Shown here one piece after another: positions 26,209-33,992 of a DNA stretch of 33,992 bases; positions within the stretch are counted from its first letter, which is position 1, and each line of letters starts with the position of its first letter. The notes below the pieces were generated by a model. That model saw only the letters and a program-made list of their open reading frames with translations. It searched no databases and was not told the DNA's origin. Origin of the DNA: an uncultured Gammaproteobacteria bacterium (GTDB lineage: Bacteria; Pseudomonadota; Gammaproteobacteria; Arenicellales; JAANXG01); assembly GCA_947258495.1 (NCBI GenBank), contig CAMYIN010000162.1:1-33992 (forward strand). The letters run 5' to 3'. The position numbers were made by a program, and so were the translations under genes.

Positions 26209-27432
26209 CTATTCCGCTCCGGCCACGATGCCGGCCTTGATGCGCTCGAATTCCCGCTTCGACCTCAGCACGCAGTCCTCGATGGAAACGCCGCGGAAAT
26301 AATTGCCGACCAAAAGGATATTCCGGTTCGAGAGCAAGGCGTCGATAGCCTCGACTTTACGTTCGTGGCCAACGGTGAAAGCCGGTACGACGTTGTCCTT
26401 GGTGGTCATCCTATCGGGTCCCTCCGGCGACATGCCCAGGAACTCGGAGACACGCCGCCGCTTGGCCTCGAATTCGAACTGACCGGGCCTGAAATGAAAC
26501 GCGAACCCGCGAAAGTCTTGGTGCGGTACCGTGTCTCGGGAAACCACCGAGTAAAATCCGTCGCCCGTGGGAACGATCCCGGCGAACGGGTCCAACGCCA
26601 CCGACGATTTCGGCACCGCTACCCCCAAGGTTTCCACCCGAGCCGCTGCTACGGTCTGCAACTCCAGAGCCAACCGCTCGTGGACGGCGCACAGAAGCCG
26701 GGCGCTCGTCTCGGCGGGGGTCGCCAGAGCAATATATCCCGCCCGCAGTCGCGCGCCACCGGCGGTCGCGACGACAAAACCGTCGTTGCCGGCGACGATC
26801 TCCACGACTTCGTCGGCCTTTCGAACGTCAATGCCCGGTTGCGCGGCAATGGCGTCGGTGACGCACTGCAGTCCGTCTTCAAACGTGAAACTCCGCATGA
26901 CGTCCTTGCGCCGCTGCCGCCGCTTGAAAAGGATATCCGCGGGGAAGTCGTTGCTCCGCTGCGACGGGACGGCATTGAAGAGATGACGGAACACCGCGTC
27001 GTAGTTACGCCTGCCGACGATTCTGGAGTAATACGACTCCACCGTCTTTCCGTCCTTTTTCAGGAAAAAAAAGCGCGGAGCCGACAGGAGAAACTCGACG
27101 AAGTTGATCTGCGACGGGATCGACTTGATGTCGTTTCCGACCAACAACCTGAAAGGCACTTTTTCCCGGCGGCGTAAGCGACCGATGAGGCCAAGATCTT
27201 CCACGATGCCGAGAAACGCGGCGTACGAGTTGTAGCAGGTGTGGGCGCCCAATTCGAGCCAGAAATCGCGCGATCCGCCTTCGAATCGATGGGAGTGGAT
27301 GGCGCCGCCGACTCTATCGGTCTTTTCTACGACCAGCACGTTGCGCCCCAGCGCCGCTGCGTAATGGGCAAGGCTGAGACCGCTGATCCCGCCGCCCACT
27401 ATGATCAGATCGTAATGCTGCACAACCCTCAT
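26209..27432 (-). CDS. FAD-dependent oxidoreductase, protoporphyrinogen-oxidase/amine-oxidase-like
   Basis: 407 residues. The N-terminal Rossmann motif is YDLIIVGGGISGLSLAHYAAALGRNVLVVEKTDRVGGAIHS (about 7-47), typical of the HemY, phytoene desaturase and amine oxidase superfamily. The C-terminal FAD-closing segment is NILLVGNYFRGVSIEDCVLRSKREFERI (about 370-397), close to that of protoporphyrinogen oxidases (GN...GVS..DC). The middle segment VMRSFTFEDGLQCVTDAIAAQPGIDV resembles PPO-like sequences. The protein is shorter than usual HemY (about 460-470). It lies alone, with the mobile element immediately upstream. Function in porphyrin, amine or carotenoid chemistry is not settled by sequence, but the haem-rich surroundings are consistent with a haem-related role. 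Confidence 0.8.
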   Translation of the reverse strand: MRVVQHYDLIIVGGGISGLSLAHYAAALGRNVLVVEKTDRVGGAIHSHRFEGGSRDFWLELGAHTCYNSYAAFLGIVEDLGLIGRLRRREKVPFRLLVGNDIKSIPSQINFVEFLLSAPRFFFLKKDGKTVESYYSRIVGRRNYDAVFRHLFNAVPSQRSNDFPADILFKRRQRRKDVMRSFTFEDGLQCVTDAIAAQPGIDVRKADEVVEIVAGNDGFVVATAGGARLRAGYIALATPAETSARLLCAVHERLALELQTVAAARVETLGVAVPKSSVALDPFAGIVPTGDGFYSVVSRDTVPHQDFRGFAFHFRPGQFEFEAKRRRVSEFLGMSPEGPDRMTTKDNVVPAFTVGHERKVEAIDALLSNRNILLVGNYFRGVSIEDCVLRSKREFERIKAGIVAGAE

Positions 27433-27538
27433 CCTGCGGCACGCGCGAGCAACAACAGGGTTCGAAGGCGGTGACTCCGGCCCCGGATTTTCCTCATGTG
27501 GACAGGGACGGAGCTTGTTGTCGCTGAAGGAGGATTAA

Positions 27539-27803
27539 CCTGCATTTCTCACCAGGCGCCGAGCTACTATTCTCAAACAAGCTGTGCCAATGGTCTGGGT
27601 AGTATTTTCATTGAACCAGAATTGTGGGTGTCTCAACGGCGCGCCATGAATCGTAGCTGGGCTATCCCGGTCCTGGCTGGTCCTGGCACGCCTGACCTTG
27701 GGCTTCACTCGATCCATAGCTACGGCTATGCATCTCATTCCAACCCGGCGTTCAGCCGCACCTGTCCTGCGCCATCCTCCGGGATCCTGGTGAGAAATAC
27801 TTG
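27539..27803. mobile_element. MITE-like element, copy 2 (265 bp, TTAA-flanked)
   Basis: Terminal inverted repeats CCTGCATTTCTCACCAGG (27539-27556) and CCTGGTGAGAAATACTTG (27786-27803), 14 of 18 positions complementary. TTAA flanks both sides exactly (27535-27538 and 27804-27807), as expected for a 4-base target duplication. The half from 27803 to 27662 is the reverse complement of copy 1, with about 92% identity. The other half is unlike copy 1 apart from the terminal repeat. No transposase is encoded. TTAA target and CC-starting ends recall the IS1380 family, relatives of piggyBac; this assignment is inferred. The right-hand TTAA carries the stop codon of the cytochrome gene. Confidence 0.82.
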
Positions 27804-28178
27804 TTAATTGTTTTTCGCGCCCTGGTCGATCCACCTCCCGATGAGCTCGATCTTCTCCTGAGAAAGCCGCGGACGTCCGCGGGGCATGTTGATGGAGGAA
27901 TCGGCCTTGTGTTCCACCAGAATCTGCAGGGTGCTGGAAAAGCTGTAACCCGGAGTAATCACGGGGCCGTATTTCGTGCCCTTCATGACATTATCGTAAC
28001 TCTCTACGCTCAGACCGCTGGCCGCGTAACCGTCCCCCCCTTGTTTGTGGCACGGCAGGCAGCTCTCCTGCAGTATCGGCATCACCTCCTTGGAGAAGCT
28101 CACCTCGTCGTCGGCGCAGCCTGCAGCGCCGACCACCGCCAGCACCGCGACCAGCTTTCTCAGTCTTGTTCTCGACAT
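27804..28178 (-). CDS. Small c-type cytochrome lipoprotein
   Basis: 124 residues. The signal MSRTRLRKLVAVLAVVGAAGC suggests a lipoprotein attached at C21, although the lipobox AAGC is weak at position -3. One haem c motif, CLPCH (40-44), follows SFSKEVMPILQESC, the layout of Planctomycete-type cytochrome C domains (ISFSKEVMPIL...CLPCH...GYAASGL). The methionine-containing segment SSINMPRGRPRLSQEKIELIGRWIDQGAKNN closes the domain. It would be a periplasmic or membrane-anchored electron carrier. The stop codon TAA lies inside the TTAA at the edge of MITE copy 2, so the mRNA 3' region now comes from the element. A divergent membrane cytochrome lies 560 bases away. Confidence 0.85.
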   Translation of the reverse strand: MSRTRLRKLVAVLAVVGAAGCADDEVSFSKEVMPILQESCLPCHKQGGDGYAASGLSVESYDNVMKGTKYGPVITPGYSFSSTLQILVEHKADSSINMPRGRPRLSQEKIELIGRWIDQGAKNN

Positions 28179-28738
28179 GCTTATTCCTTTTTCTGGTAAC
28201 TAGACAATTCAGGGAATTGTCGCAAATGGCATTGGCACTAACAATAGTAAACCCGGCTCGGCGTAAACCGCATACGTTGTTGCTCCACGGCCGCCCGCCG
28301 GGCCGGCACCCATAGGTCACGGTCGCGACGGTATCTTCGTCCGCGGAAAAACCCGGGCCCACCCCGTCGCCCGCGCCGGTGTTGATTTTCCCGAACCGCG
28401 TATGCTATGTTGCGCCGCAACATAATAAGCGCACACATGGGCCGCGATACCGCGCCAGGCGGGGAAGGCAACACGATCCGACGGCGTCATGTAGAATACC
28501 CGTCCGAGCCTCTGTGCCGTGTTGTTGACGTGCCCGGACTTCAAGAGACGCCGTCGGGCAGGCCGGGATTCCACGGACGTTGACGAGGTAGGCAACAGCA
28601 CTTTAGGGTTGATGTTCAAACGGATCGCCGGTATCGGCTTCGATATGCAGGTCGAGCTCGATAAGCGGCAACACGCGGTGGAGACAGAGGCCGCCGCTGG
28701 CAACCCCAACAGCTCAATTGGTCGCGGAGAAACCAACT
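28179..28738. other. Divergent intergenic region between two cytochrome genes
   Basis: 560 bases without a confirmed gene. It contains the 17-base dyad at 28407-28423 and a 45-codon candidate frame at 28612-28749, both listed separately. A 139-codon frame on the minus strand (28317-28736) is arginine and serine rich, matches nothing I know, and is probably chance in GC-rich DNA. Promoters of both cytochrome genes should lie here. Confidence 0.4.
28407..28423. promoter_or_regulatory. 17-bp dyad, possible operator
   Basis: ATGTTGCG-C-CGCAACAT, perfect 8-base arms. It lies between divergently transcribed cytochrome genes, about 230 bases from one and 315 from the other. It fits a dimeric regulator site in shape, but the regulator is unknown. 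Confidence 0.35.
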
Positions 28739-28749
28739 ATGAAAGATGA
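28612..28749 (+). CDS. Candidate 45-residue leader ORF overlapping the membrane cytochrome start
   Basis: ATG 28612 to TGA 28747-28749 reads MFKRIAGIGFDMQVELDKRQ and then HAVETEAAAGNPNSSIGRGETNYER. It overlaps the start of the next gene by 11 bases, which could couple translation. The ribosome binding site (AGGG) is weak, and I recognise no homologue. It may not be translated. Confidence 0.25.
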   Translation: MFKRIAGIGFDMQVELDKRQHAVETEAAAGNPNSSIGRGETNYER

Positions 28750-29518
28750 ACCGCTTCATCAAATGTATCTGCATTTTCAGGAGCTGCCGTGGAGTACGCG
28801 CACCCTGTACACAGCCGCTCTCCTGGTGCTGTCCATAGGATACCTCTTCGCGCTGTTATATCTGTACGAATCGCATTCGGGACGAGACGGAAAGGCGGGA
28901 CTCTCGGTGAGCGACGTCGTCATTGCCTATAGCGGCAGCAAGGATTCGACCCGACTGGAATCCGCTCTACGGGGTCCCATGGCCAGCATGTTGCCCACCA
29001 ACGAAGCCAACACCGTCATCAGCTGGATCCACGGTGGGCTCGACAAGGGCGGTTTCGGGCAAGACATCGCACCCATCATGGAAAAACGCTGTCTGGCCTG
29101 CCACGACGGCAGCAACCCGCATATCCCCAAGATGATCACCTACGACGATCTGGTGGAAGTCGCGCAACTGGACGAAGGTGCAGACCTTTTTACGCTGGTG
29201 CGGGTATCGCACATTCATCTCTTCGGCCTCACCTTCATATTCTTCATAACCGGCTTGATATTCAGTCATGCCTACGTTCGGCCGGTATGGCTGAAGTGCC
29301 TGATCGTCGCGTTTCCCTTCGTGCAGATCCTGTTGGATATCTTTTCCTGGTACCTGACGAAGATCTCCGAGCCCTTCGCCTACGTGATTGTCATCAGCGG
29401 CGGGCTCATGGGCGCCTGTTTCGCCTTTATGTGGGTGGTCTCGATGTATCAGATGTGGTTCTACAAGCCGTCTGAACGATTCGCGGCGCGCGCCGCGGAG
29501 CGTCGCGCCGTCGGTTGA
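28739..29518 (+). CDS. Membrane-bound monohaem cytochrome c with four predicted TM helices
   Basis: 259 residues from ATG 28739 (GGAG about nine bases before). A frame from TTG 28718 exists but adds nothing family-like. Helix 1 spans about 22-43, followed by a periplasmic part with haem motif CLACH (118-122) in IAPIMEKRCLACHDGSNPHIPKM. Three more helices follow (157-178, 184-205, 214-236), with HIHLFGLTFIFFITGLIFSHAYVRPVW and FAFMWVVSMYQMWFY. The conserved histidines H158 and H160 at the membrane face might bind further haem. The ACHDGSNPH segment and the HIHLFG helix appear in uncharacterised proteobacterial proteins as I recall them. I infer a respiratory-chain component; the redox partner is unknown. 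Confidence 0.82.
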   Translation: MKDEPLHQMYLHFQELPWSTRTLYTAALLVLSIGYLFALLYLYESHSGRDGKAGLSVSDVVIAYSGSKDSTRLESALRGPMASMLPTNEANTVISWIHGGLDKGGFGQDIAPIMEKRCLACHDGSNPHIPKMITYDDLVEVAQLDEGADLFTLVRVSHIHLFGLTFIFFITGLIFSHAYVRPVWLKCLIVAFPFVQILLDIFSWYLTKISEPFAYVIVISGGLMGACFAFMWVVSMYQMWFYKPSERFAARAAERRAVG

Positions 29519-29610
29519 TCCGGACGGCGCGCTCCCGCGCGCCGGCATTAATCACCGCGCGGGGCCGCGGAGAGGAGCGCAGGTGCTTGCACCTGGGCGT
29601 CGGCGCGTGG

Positions 29611-30855
29611 TTACTTGGGACAGGGCATGCGCACGAACACCACCGCTTTACGCCGCTTGCCGGCGTAGTGCGCCGCCAGATTCTGAATCTCGATGTCCTT
29701 GATCGGCTTCAACATCGCCCGCATGATGGTGTTGCCGCGCTCCCGCTCGCGATAAGCGGTCATGGCCTTGACCAGATAGTCTTCACGCTGGCTCGAAATC
29801 GACGGGATCTGGGGATCAATGCTGTTTCCGTCAATGCCGTGGCAGCGGTCGCAGCGCTCGGCCCATTGTGCGGTCGTGAGCGGTTTGCGCGCGTCCCCGG
29901 CCTTGGGTGTCTGTGAGGCGTAGTAGGCGGCGATATCGTTGATGTCGCTGTCGCTCAGGGAGGCGACTACGGACTGCATGGCGCTGTGATCGCGGGTACC
30001 GTTCTTGTAAGCCAGGGTCGCGGTGGCCAGATACCTCGAGTCCTGCCCGGCCAGGCTGGGCGTGTCCGGTTTCGGGCTGTTGCCGTCCTCGCCGTGGCAC
30101 TCGGCGCACGGCTTGGTCAGTGGCTGGCCCTTCGCCGCATCCCCCGTCGGGCTCGTGGGGCTTGCCTTGGGCGGCTGCAGCGCATAGTACAGCGCGAGGT
30201 TTTCGATGGTGTCGTCGTTGAGCAAAGCGACGGCGGGCCGCATCATGGAGTCCTTGCGACCGGCTTCACGATAGGCCTTCATCGCATTCGCCAGATACAG
30301 CAGGTTCTGGCCGGCGAGACTGGGCATGCCGGGAAGCGCGCTGTTGCCGTCCTGTCCGTGACACGAGGCACAACCCGCGGAGGCCATTTTGCCCGCTTCC
30401 GCCGGAGTCATGTCCTCCATTCCGGCGTCGTCGTTCCCCGCGCCCTGTGCAGACGTTCGTTCGGCGCCCGGCGGCGTCGGCAGATCCAGGCTGAAATAGT
30501 AGGCCGCCACCTGCCTCAAGGCCTCATCGTTCAGTTTTCTCAAGCTCTGGCGCATTCTGGTGTGCGTCCGCGTCCCATCCTTATACTCTTGCAACTCCTT
30601 ATAAATATAATCCGCGTGCTGGCTGGCGAGATTGGGCACTCCCTCTTGGACGCTGACGCCGTCCAGCCCGTGACATCGGGCGCACTCCGTGCGCGCCACG
30701 GCCTTGCCGGCCTTCACCTCCACCGGCGAAGCGAAGATGGTGACGGGTTCTGCATTTTCAGCCGCCCCGGCCTTCGGAGGGGGCCTGGTCGCCTGTGCCT
30801 GCAGCACGAATGACGCCGCGACGATGGTGGCAAGCATCTGCGTAATGCGATGCAT
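29611..30855 (-). CDS. Tetrahaem cytochrome c, four tandem c4/c553-type class I domains
   Basis: 414 residues. A signal peptide (about 1-22, ending LQAQA) exports it to the periplasm. Four repeats each hold a haem motif and a distal methionine: C58-H62 (CARCH) with M101, C162-H166 (CASCH) with M205, C250-H254 (CAECH) with M293, and C335-H339 (CDRCH) with M378. Each repeat has the shape C-x-x-CHG.DG.S...PSLAGQ...YL...M.AY, as in cytochrome c4 (two domains). AAGGAG lies seven bases before the ATG. It would carry electrons in the periplasm, perhaps to a terminal oxidase. The four-domain length is twice that of cytochrome c4. It ends convergently to the membrane cytochrome gene. Confidence 0.9.
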   Translation of the reverse strand: MHRITQMLATIVAASFVLQAQATRPPPKAGAAENAEPVTIFASPVEVKAGKAVARTECARCHGLDGVSVQEGVPNLASQHADYIYKELQEYKDGTRTHTRMRQSLRKLNDEALRQVAAYYFSLDLPTPPGAERTSAQGAGNDDAGMEDMTPAEAGKMASAGCASCHGQDGNSALPGMPSLAGQNLLYLANAMKAYREAGRKDSMMRPAVALLNDDTIENLALYYALQPPKASPTSPTGDAAKGQPLTKPCAECHGEDGNSPKPDTPSLAGQDSRYLATATLAYKNGTRDHSAMQSVVASLSDSDINDIAAYYASQTPKAGDARKPLTTAQWAERCDRCHGIDGNSIDPQIPSISSQREDYLVKAMTAYRERERGNTIMRAMLKPIKDIEIQNLAAHYAGKRRKAVVFVRMPCPK

Positions 30856-31091
30856 GGGGGATCTCCTTACCGCTGGTTCAGACAGGTCAAATGGGACAAG
30901 GCTAATTCTAGTGCCGCTGGACCCCGAAACTCAAACCCTCAATCCCGGATATCTTGACGCCGGCCGCCGATTACCGCGGTGCGGCCGCTGACTCCGCGCA
31001 CAGGGCGTGGACAAACGCGTCGAAAACCGGTTTGCGCTCGGCCGATCCGCCAACGCGGCGGCCGGAGGGGCGATCGGGGTGGAGATAGTCG

Positions 31092-32534
31092 TCAAGCCCC
31101 CTCCTTCTGGTACAGGGACAGATAAGCGCGGGCGCTGTGACGCCAGCTGAAATCCGTGCGCATGCCGCCGCGCACCAGCGAGCGCCAGGTCCGGGGATCG
31201 CGATACAGCCCGACAGCCTGCTGGGCGGCGCTGATCAGGGCCTCGGCCGTCGGCGGGCTGAAGGTGATGCCCGTGGCCGCATTCGCGGCCAGATTTTCCG
31301 GTGTCACCGGCACGACCGTATCCGCCAGTCCGCCGGTATGATGCACCACCGGCACGGTGCCGTAACGTTGGCTGTACATCTGATTGAGTCCGCAGGGTTC
31401 GAAGCGGGAGGGCATGAGGAAGACGTCCGCCGCGGCTTCGATTTCGTGGGACATCTTTTCGTCGTAGCCGATGTGGACACACAGCCGATGGCGATGGCTT
31501 TGCGCGATCTCCCGCAATCTCTTCTCCAATCCGCGGTCGCCCGTACCTAAGATCACGAAACAGTACCCGGCCTGCAGCAGCGTGGGCAGGGCCTCGATGA
31601 GCAGATCGACGCCTTTCTGTTCAACCAGTCTACCTATGAAGCCGAACAGCGGCGTATTCTCGTCGCCGCGCAGACCCCATCGCGCGATGCAGGATTTCTT
31701 GTTCAGCCGCTTGCCGTCCAGATCGTCCGCATCGTAATGATATTCGATATGAGGATCGGTCCTCGGGTCCCATTCCTCGTAATCGATGCCGTTCAGCACG
31801 CCGACCAGACGAGCGGCGCGATGTTGCAGCAGGCCTTCGAGGCCGTACCCCAGATCGCTCGTCTGGATCTGCCGTGCGTACGTCGGGCTCACGGTCGTGA
31901 TCCAGTCGCTGAACACGATGCCGCCCTTTATGAACGACATATAGCCTTTGAATTCGATGCCGTCGATCCCCCAGAGCGTCTCCGGCAGTCGCAGACTGAG
32001 GAACGTCGATCTCGCGAATATCCCCTGATAGGACAGATTATGGATGGTAAAGATCTTGGTCACCCGTTTTTCGTCCGCGAGCAAGGGTGCGATCAATCCC
32101 GTTTGCCAGTCGTGGCAGTGAACGACATCGGGAGTCCAACCCAGAAGTTGCTTGTCCCGCACTATGGCGACTGCGGCGAGGCACAGGAGATGAAATCTTT
32201 CCGCGTTGTCGTACCAGGGCGCGCCGTGTTCGTCCACGTACGGGTTGCCGGCTCGATCGAAGGCCGGCCCGTAGTCGAGCAGCCAGATCTTGTAGTTGAC
32301 GTCCTGGGTGCCCGGTTCGAGGATGCGGATCTTGCCGGGCAAGCCGGGAAGGTGCGTTTCCACCGCCACCCGCAGCTGCGGGGACGCCTCGGTCACCGCA
32401 CCATAGGCGGGAATCAATAGCCGCACGTCGTGCCCGATCTCCGCCTGGGTTCTGGACAGGCTCGCACTGACGTCTGCGAGACCGCCCGTTTTGATCAGTG
32501 GGTGCGCCTCGCTCGCTACATGCAATATGCGCAT
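31092..32534 (-). CDS. glgA: Glycogen synthase (ADP-glucose starch synthase, GT5)
   Basis: 480 residues, about the length of E. coli GlgA (477). It transfers glucose from ADP-glucose to the growing glycogen chain in the cytoplasm. It shows K15-TGGL in HPLIKTGGLADVS (ADP-glucose binding), VVHCHDWQTGLIAPL, FTIHNLSYQG, WITTVSPTYARQI, FGFIGRLVEQKGVDLL and the C-terminal nucleotide site MPSRFEPCGLNQMYSQRYGTVPVVHHTGGLADTV. The start ATG at 32534 abuts the glgB stop (TGA then ATG), so the two are co-translated. No glgC or glgX is visible here. Downstream (30856-31091) no gene can be supported. Confidence 0.95.
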   Translation of the reverse strand: MRILHVASEAHPLIKTGGLADVSASLSRTQAEIGHDVRLLIPAYGAVTEASPQLRVAVETHLPGLPGKIRILEPGTQDVNYKIWLLDYGPAFDRAGNPYVDEHGAPWYDNAERFHLLCLAAVAIVRDKQLLGWTPDVVHCHDWQTGLIAPLLADEKRVTKIFTIHNLSYQGIFARSTFLSLRLPETLWGIDGIEFKGYMSFIKGGIVFSDWITTVSPTYARQIQTSDLGYGLEGLLQHRAARLVGVLNGIDYEEWDPRTDPHIEYHYDADDLDGKRLNKKSCIARWGLRGDENTPLFGFIGRLVEQKGVDLLIEALPTLLQAGYCFVILGTGDRGLEKRLREIAQSHRHRLCVHIGYDEKMSHEIEAAADVFLMPSRFEPCGLNQMYSQRYGTVPVVHHTGGLADTVVPVTPENLAANAATGITFSPPTAEALISAAQQAVGLYRDPRTWRSLVRGGMRTDFSWRHSARAYLSLYQKEGA

Positions 32535-33992
32535 TCAGACGGGTTCCAGAATGATTCCCGCGAGGGGCGGCAGCGTTATCGACAGGGAATCGTCCTTACC
32601 CATCCAGGAAATCGACTCCGAGTCAACGCCCCCGATATTGCCGACGTTCGACCCCCCGTAGTGCTCCGAATCGGAATTCAATACTTCGCGATACGCGCCC
32701 GGCTGCGGCACCCCGATGCGGTATCCGTATCGAACCACCGGCGTAAAATTGAGGACGACGACGACGAACCCGCTCTGGCCTTTGCGCAGAAATGCCAGCA
32801 CGGATTGATCGCTGTCGTGGCAATCCAACCACTCGAACCCGCCGGGATCGAAATCGAAATAATGCAGCGGCTCCGAATTTCGATAGACGTAGTTCAAGTC
32901 ACGCACCAATCGCGAAAGCCCTCGATGTGCTTCCGTTTCCATGAACGACCATTCCAATTCACCTTGATGCGACCACTCGGATTGTTGCCCGAATTCCGAA
33001 CCCATAAACAGGAGTTTCTTGCCGGGATGTGCGTATTGATAGGTATAGAGAAGCCTCAGGTTCGCCATTTTCCGCCACTCATCGCCGGGCATCTTCTGCA
33101 GCAGCGATCGCTTGCCGTGCACGACCTCGTCGTGGGAAAACGGCAGCACGAAATTTTCCGTAAAGCAGTAGAGTTGGCTGAAGGTAAGCAGATCGTGATG
33201 ATATTTTCGATACACCGTGTCCTGGGAGAAATAGGTCAAGGTATCGTTCATCCACCCCATGTTCCACTTCATGCTGAAGCCGAGTCCCCCGGTGTACACA
33301 GGACGCGACACCATGGGCCAGGCCGTAGACTCTTCGGCAACGACGATGGCGCCTGGAAACTGATCGTGAACGACTTGGTTGAGTTTTCGCAGGAATTCGA
33401 TGGCTTCGAGGTTTTCCCTGCCGCCGTATTTGTTCGGCACCCAATCGCCCTCGTCTCGCGAGTAGTCCAGGTACAACATCGACGCGACCGCGTCCACGCG
33501 CAAACCGTCGAAGTGAAATTCATCCAGCCAGTACACTGCGCTGGAAAGCAGGAAGTTTGCCACCTCGCGGCGCCCGTAGTTGAAGATCAGCGTACCCCAG
33601 TCGCGATGTTCGCCGCGTCTGGGATCGCTGTGTTCGTACAGCGCGGTGCCGTCGTATCCGGCTAGTGCGTGGGGGTCTTTGGGAAAATGCGCTGGCGGCC
33701 AGTCGAGCAGCAGCCCGATTTCCTGCTCATGGCAACAGTCGACGAAATATCGCAGGTCGTCCGCACTTCCGTATCGCGACGTGGGCGCGAAATAGCCCAC
33801 CGTCTGGTAGCCCCAGGAACCCTCGAACGGATGTTCGGTGATCGGCATCAACTCGATGTGCGTATAGCCGAGATCGCGGACGTACGGGATGAGTTGGTCC
33901 GCAAGTTCCCGATAGTTCATGGGGTGCGCTCGCGTCGTGTCGCGTCGCCAGGAGCCGATGTGGACCTCGTAAATGGCCAGAGGCGAGTGCAG
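32535..33992 (-). CDS. glgB: 1,4-alpha-glucan branching enzyme (GH13), 5' end outside window
   Basis: The frame is open to the edge of the window. The first visible codons read [14 protein letters not shown], a standard GlgB segment, so the gene continues beyond 33992 and the ATG at 33920 is internal. About 485 of an expected 700-plus residues are seen. The catalytic barrel shows [17 protein letters not shown], the nucleophile aspartate in [17 protein letters not shown], the acid glutamate in VVAEEST and the [14 protein letters not shown] site. The C-terminal beta domain ends [12 protein letters not shown]. It cuts alpha-1,4 chains and re-joins them as alpha-1,6 branches. [10 protein letters not shown] replaces the usual DWVPAHFPKD, a mild change. 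The stop abuts glgA. Confidence 0.95.
   Translation of the reverse strand: MHSPLAIYEVHIGSWRRDTTRAHPMNYRELADQLIPYVRDLGYTHIELMPITEHPFEGSWGYQTVGYFAPTSRYGSADDLRYFVDCCHEQEIGLLLDWPPAHFPKDPHALAGYDGTALYEHSDPRRGEHRDWGTLIFNYGRREVANFLLSSAVYWLDEFHFDGLRVDAVASMLYLDYSRDEGDWVPNKYGGRENLEAIEFLRKLNQVVHDQFPGAIVVAEESTAWPMVSRPVYTGGLGFSMKWNMGWMNDTLTYFSQDTVYRKYHHDLLTFSQLYCFTENFVLPFSHDEVVHGKRSLLQKMPGDEWRKMANLRLLYTYQYAHPGKKLLFMGSEFGQQSEWSHQGELEWSFMETEAHRGLSRLVRDLNYVYRNSEPLHYFDFDPGGFEWLDCHDSDQSVLAFLRKGQSGFVVVVLNFTPVVRYGYRIGVPQPGAYREVLNSDSEHYGGSNVGNIGGVDSESISWMGKDDSLSITLPPLAGIILEPV

Noticed and set aside
27535-27834. 99-codon minus-strand frame across MITE copy 2
   Set aside because: It starts inside the cytochrome gene. 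Its similarity to a frame in copy 1 follows from the 92% identical DNA and there is no ribosome binding site, so I treat it as non-coding, though a conserved peptide cannot be fully excluded.
28317-28736. 139-codon minus-strand frame in the divergent cytochrome gap
   Set aside because: Serine- and arginine-rich composition typical of chance frames, and no motif.

Overview
The window is GC-rich, gene-dense DNA, most likely from a gammaproteobacterium with aerobic or facultative respiration. RimK, a UbiG remnant (ubiquinone pathway), a DctB/DctD two-component pair, a DctPQM TRAP transporter, MaeB and several Gammaproteobacteria-like c-type cytochromes all point that way. The exact lineage cannot be fixed from sequence reading alone; a sulfur- or purple-bacterial-type lineage such as Chromatiales is a guess from the cytochrome repertoire.

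Layout. 1-3.7 kb: the tail of a PQQ-type sugar dehydrogenase, a hydroxyacid-oxoacid transhydrogenase, a short mobile element, rimK and a small exported acidic protein. 3.8-8.2 kb: pirin, two small heat-shock proteins behind a good sigma-32-type promoter, fragments of ubiG and of an MFS transporter, and a ChaN-PDZ lipoprotein gene split by a one-base frameshift. This stretch shows gene decay. 8.6-10.9 kb: two paralogous exported helical proteins, the first also carrying a cupredoxin-like copper domain. I do not recognise a described system for this pair. 10.9-26 kb: the metabolic core, described below. 26-31 kb: an FAD oxidoreductase, a second copy of the mobile element flanked by TTAA, and three c-type cytochromes. 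31 kb to the end: glgA and the 3' part of glgB.

How the core works together. DctB (sensor) and DctD (sigma-54 activator) are divergent from dctP-dctQ-dctM-dctP2-maeB. The intergenic region holds a canonical GG-N10-GC sigma-54 promoter in front of dctP and, about 150 bp upstream of it, two dyad sites centred 31 bp apart that fit DctD binding sites. A sigma-54-like motif also faces dctD. The imported C4-dicarboxylate would be oxidised by malic enzyme (MaeB) to pyruvate. The next four genes encode a gamma-alpha-beta 2-oxoacid oxidoreductase plus a GltD-like flavoprotein fused to ferredoxin clusters, which could carry pyruvate on to acetyl-CoA, or run in reverse, with NAD(P)H as redox partner. 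Import, decarboxylation and oxidative cleavage therefore form one apparent locus.

Mobile DNA. Two non-coding elements of 243 and 265 bp, about 25.5 kb apart and in opposite orientation, share 18-bp terminal inverted repeats and a 142-bp half that is about 92% identical. The second is flanked by TTAA on both sides, and one TTAA contains the stop codon of a cytochrome gene. They look like MITEs of an IS1380/piggyBac-type transposon. I saw no tRNA, rRNA, CRISPR array or intact transposase gene.
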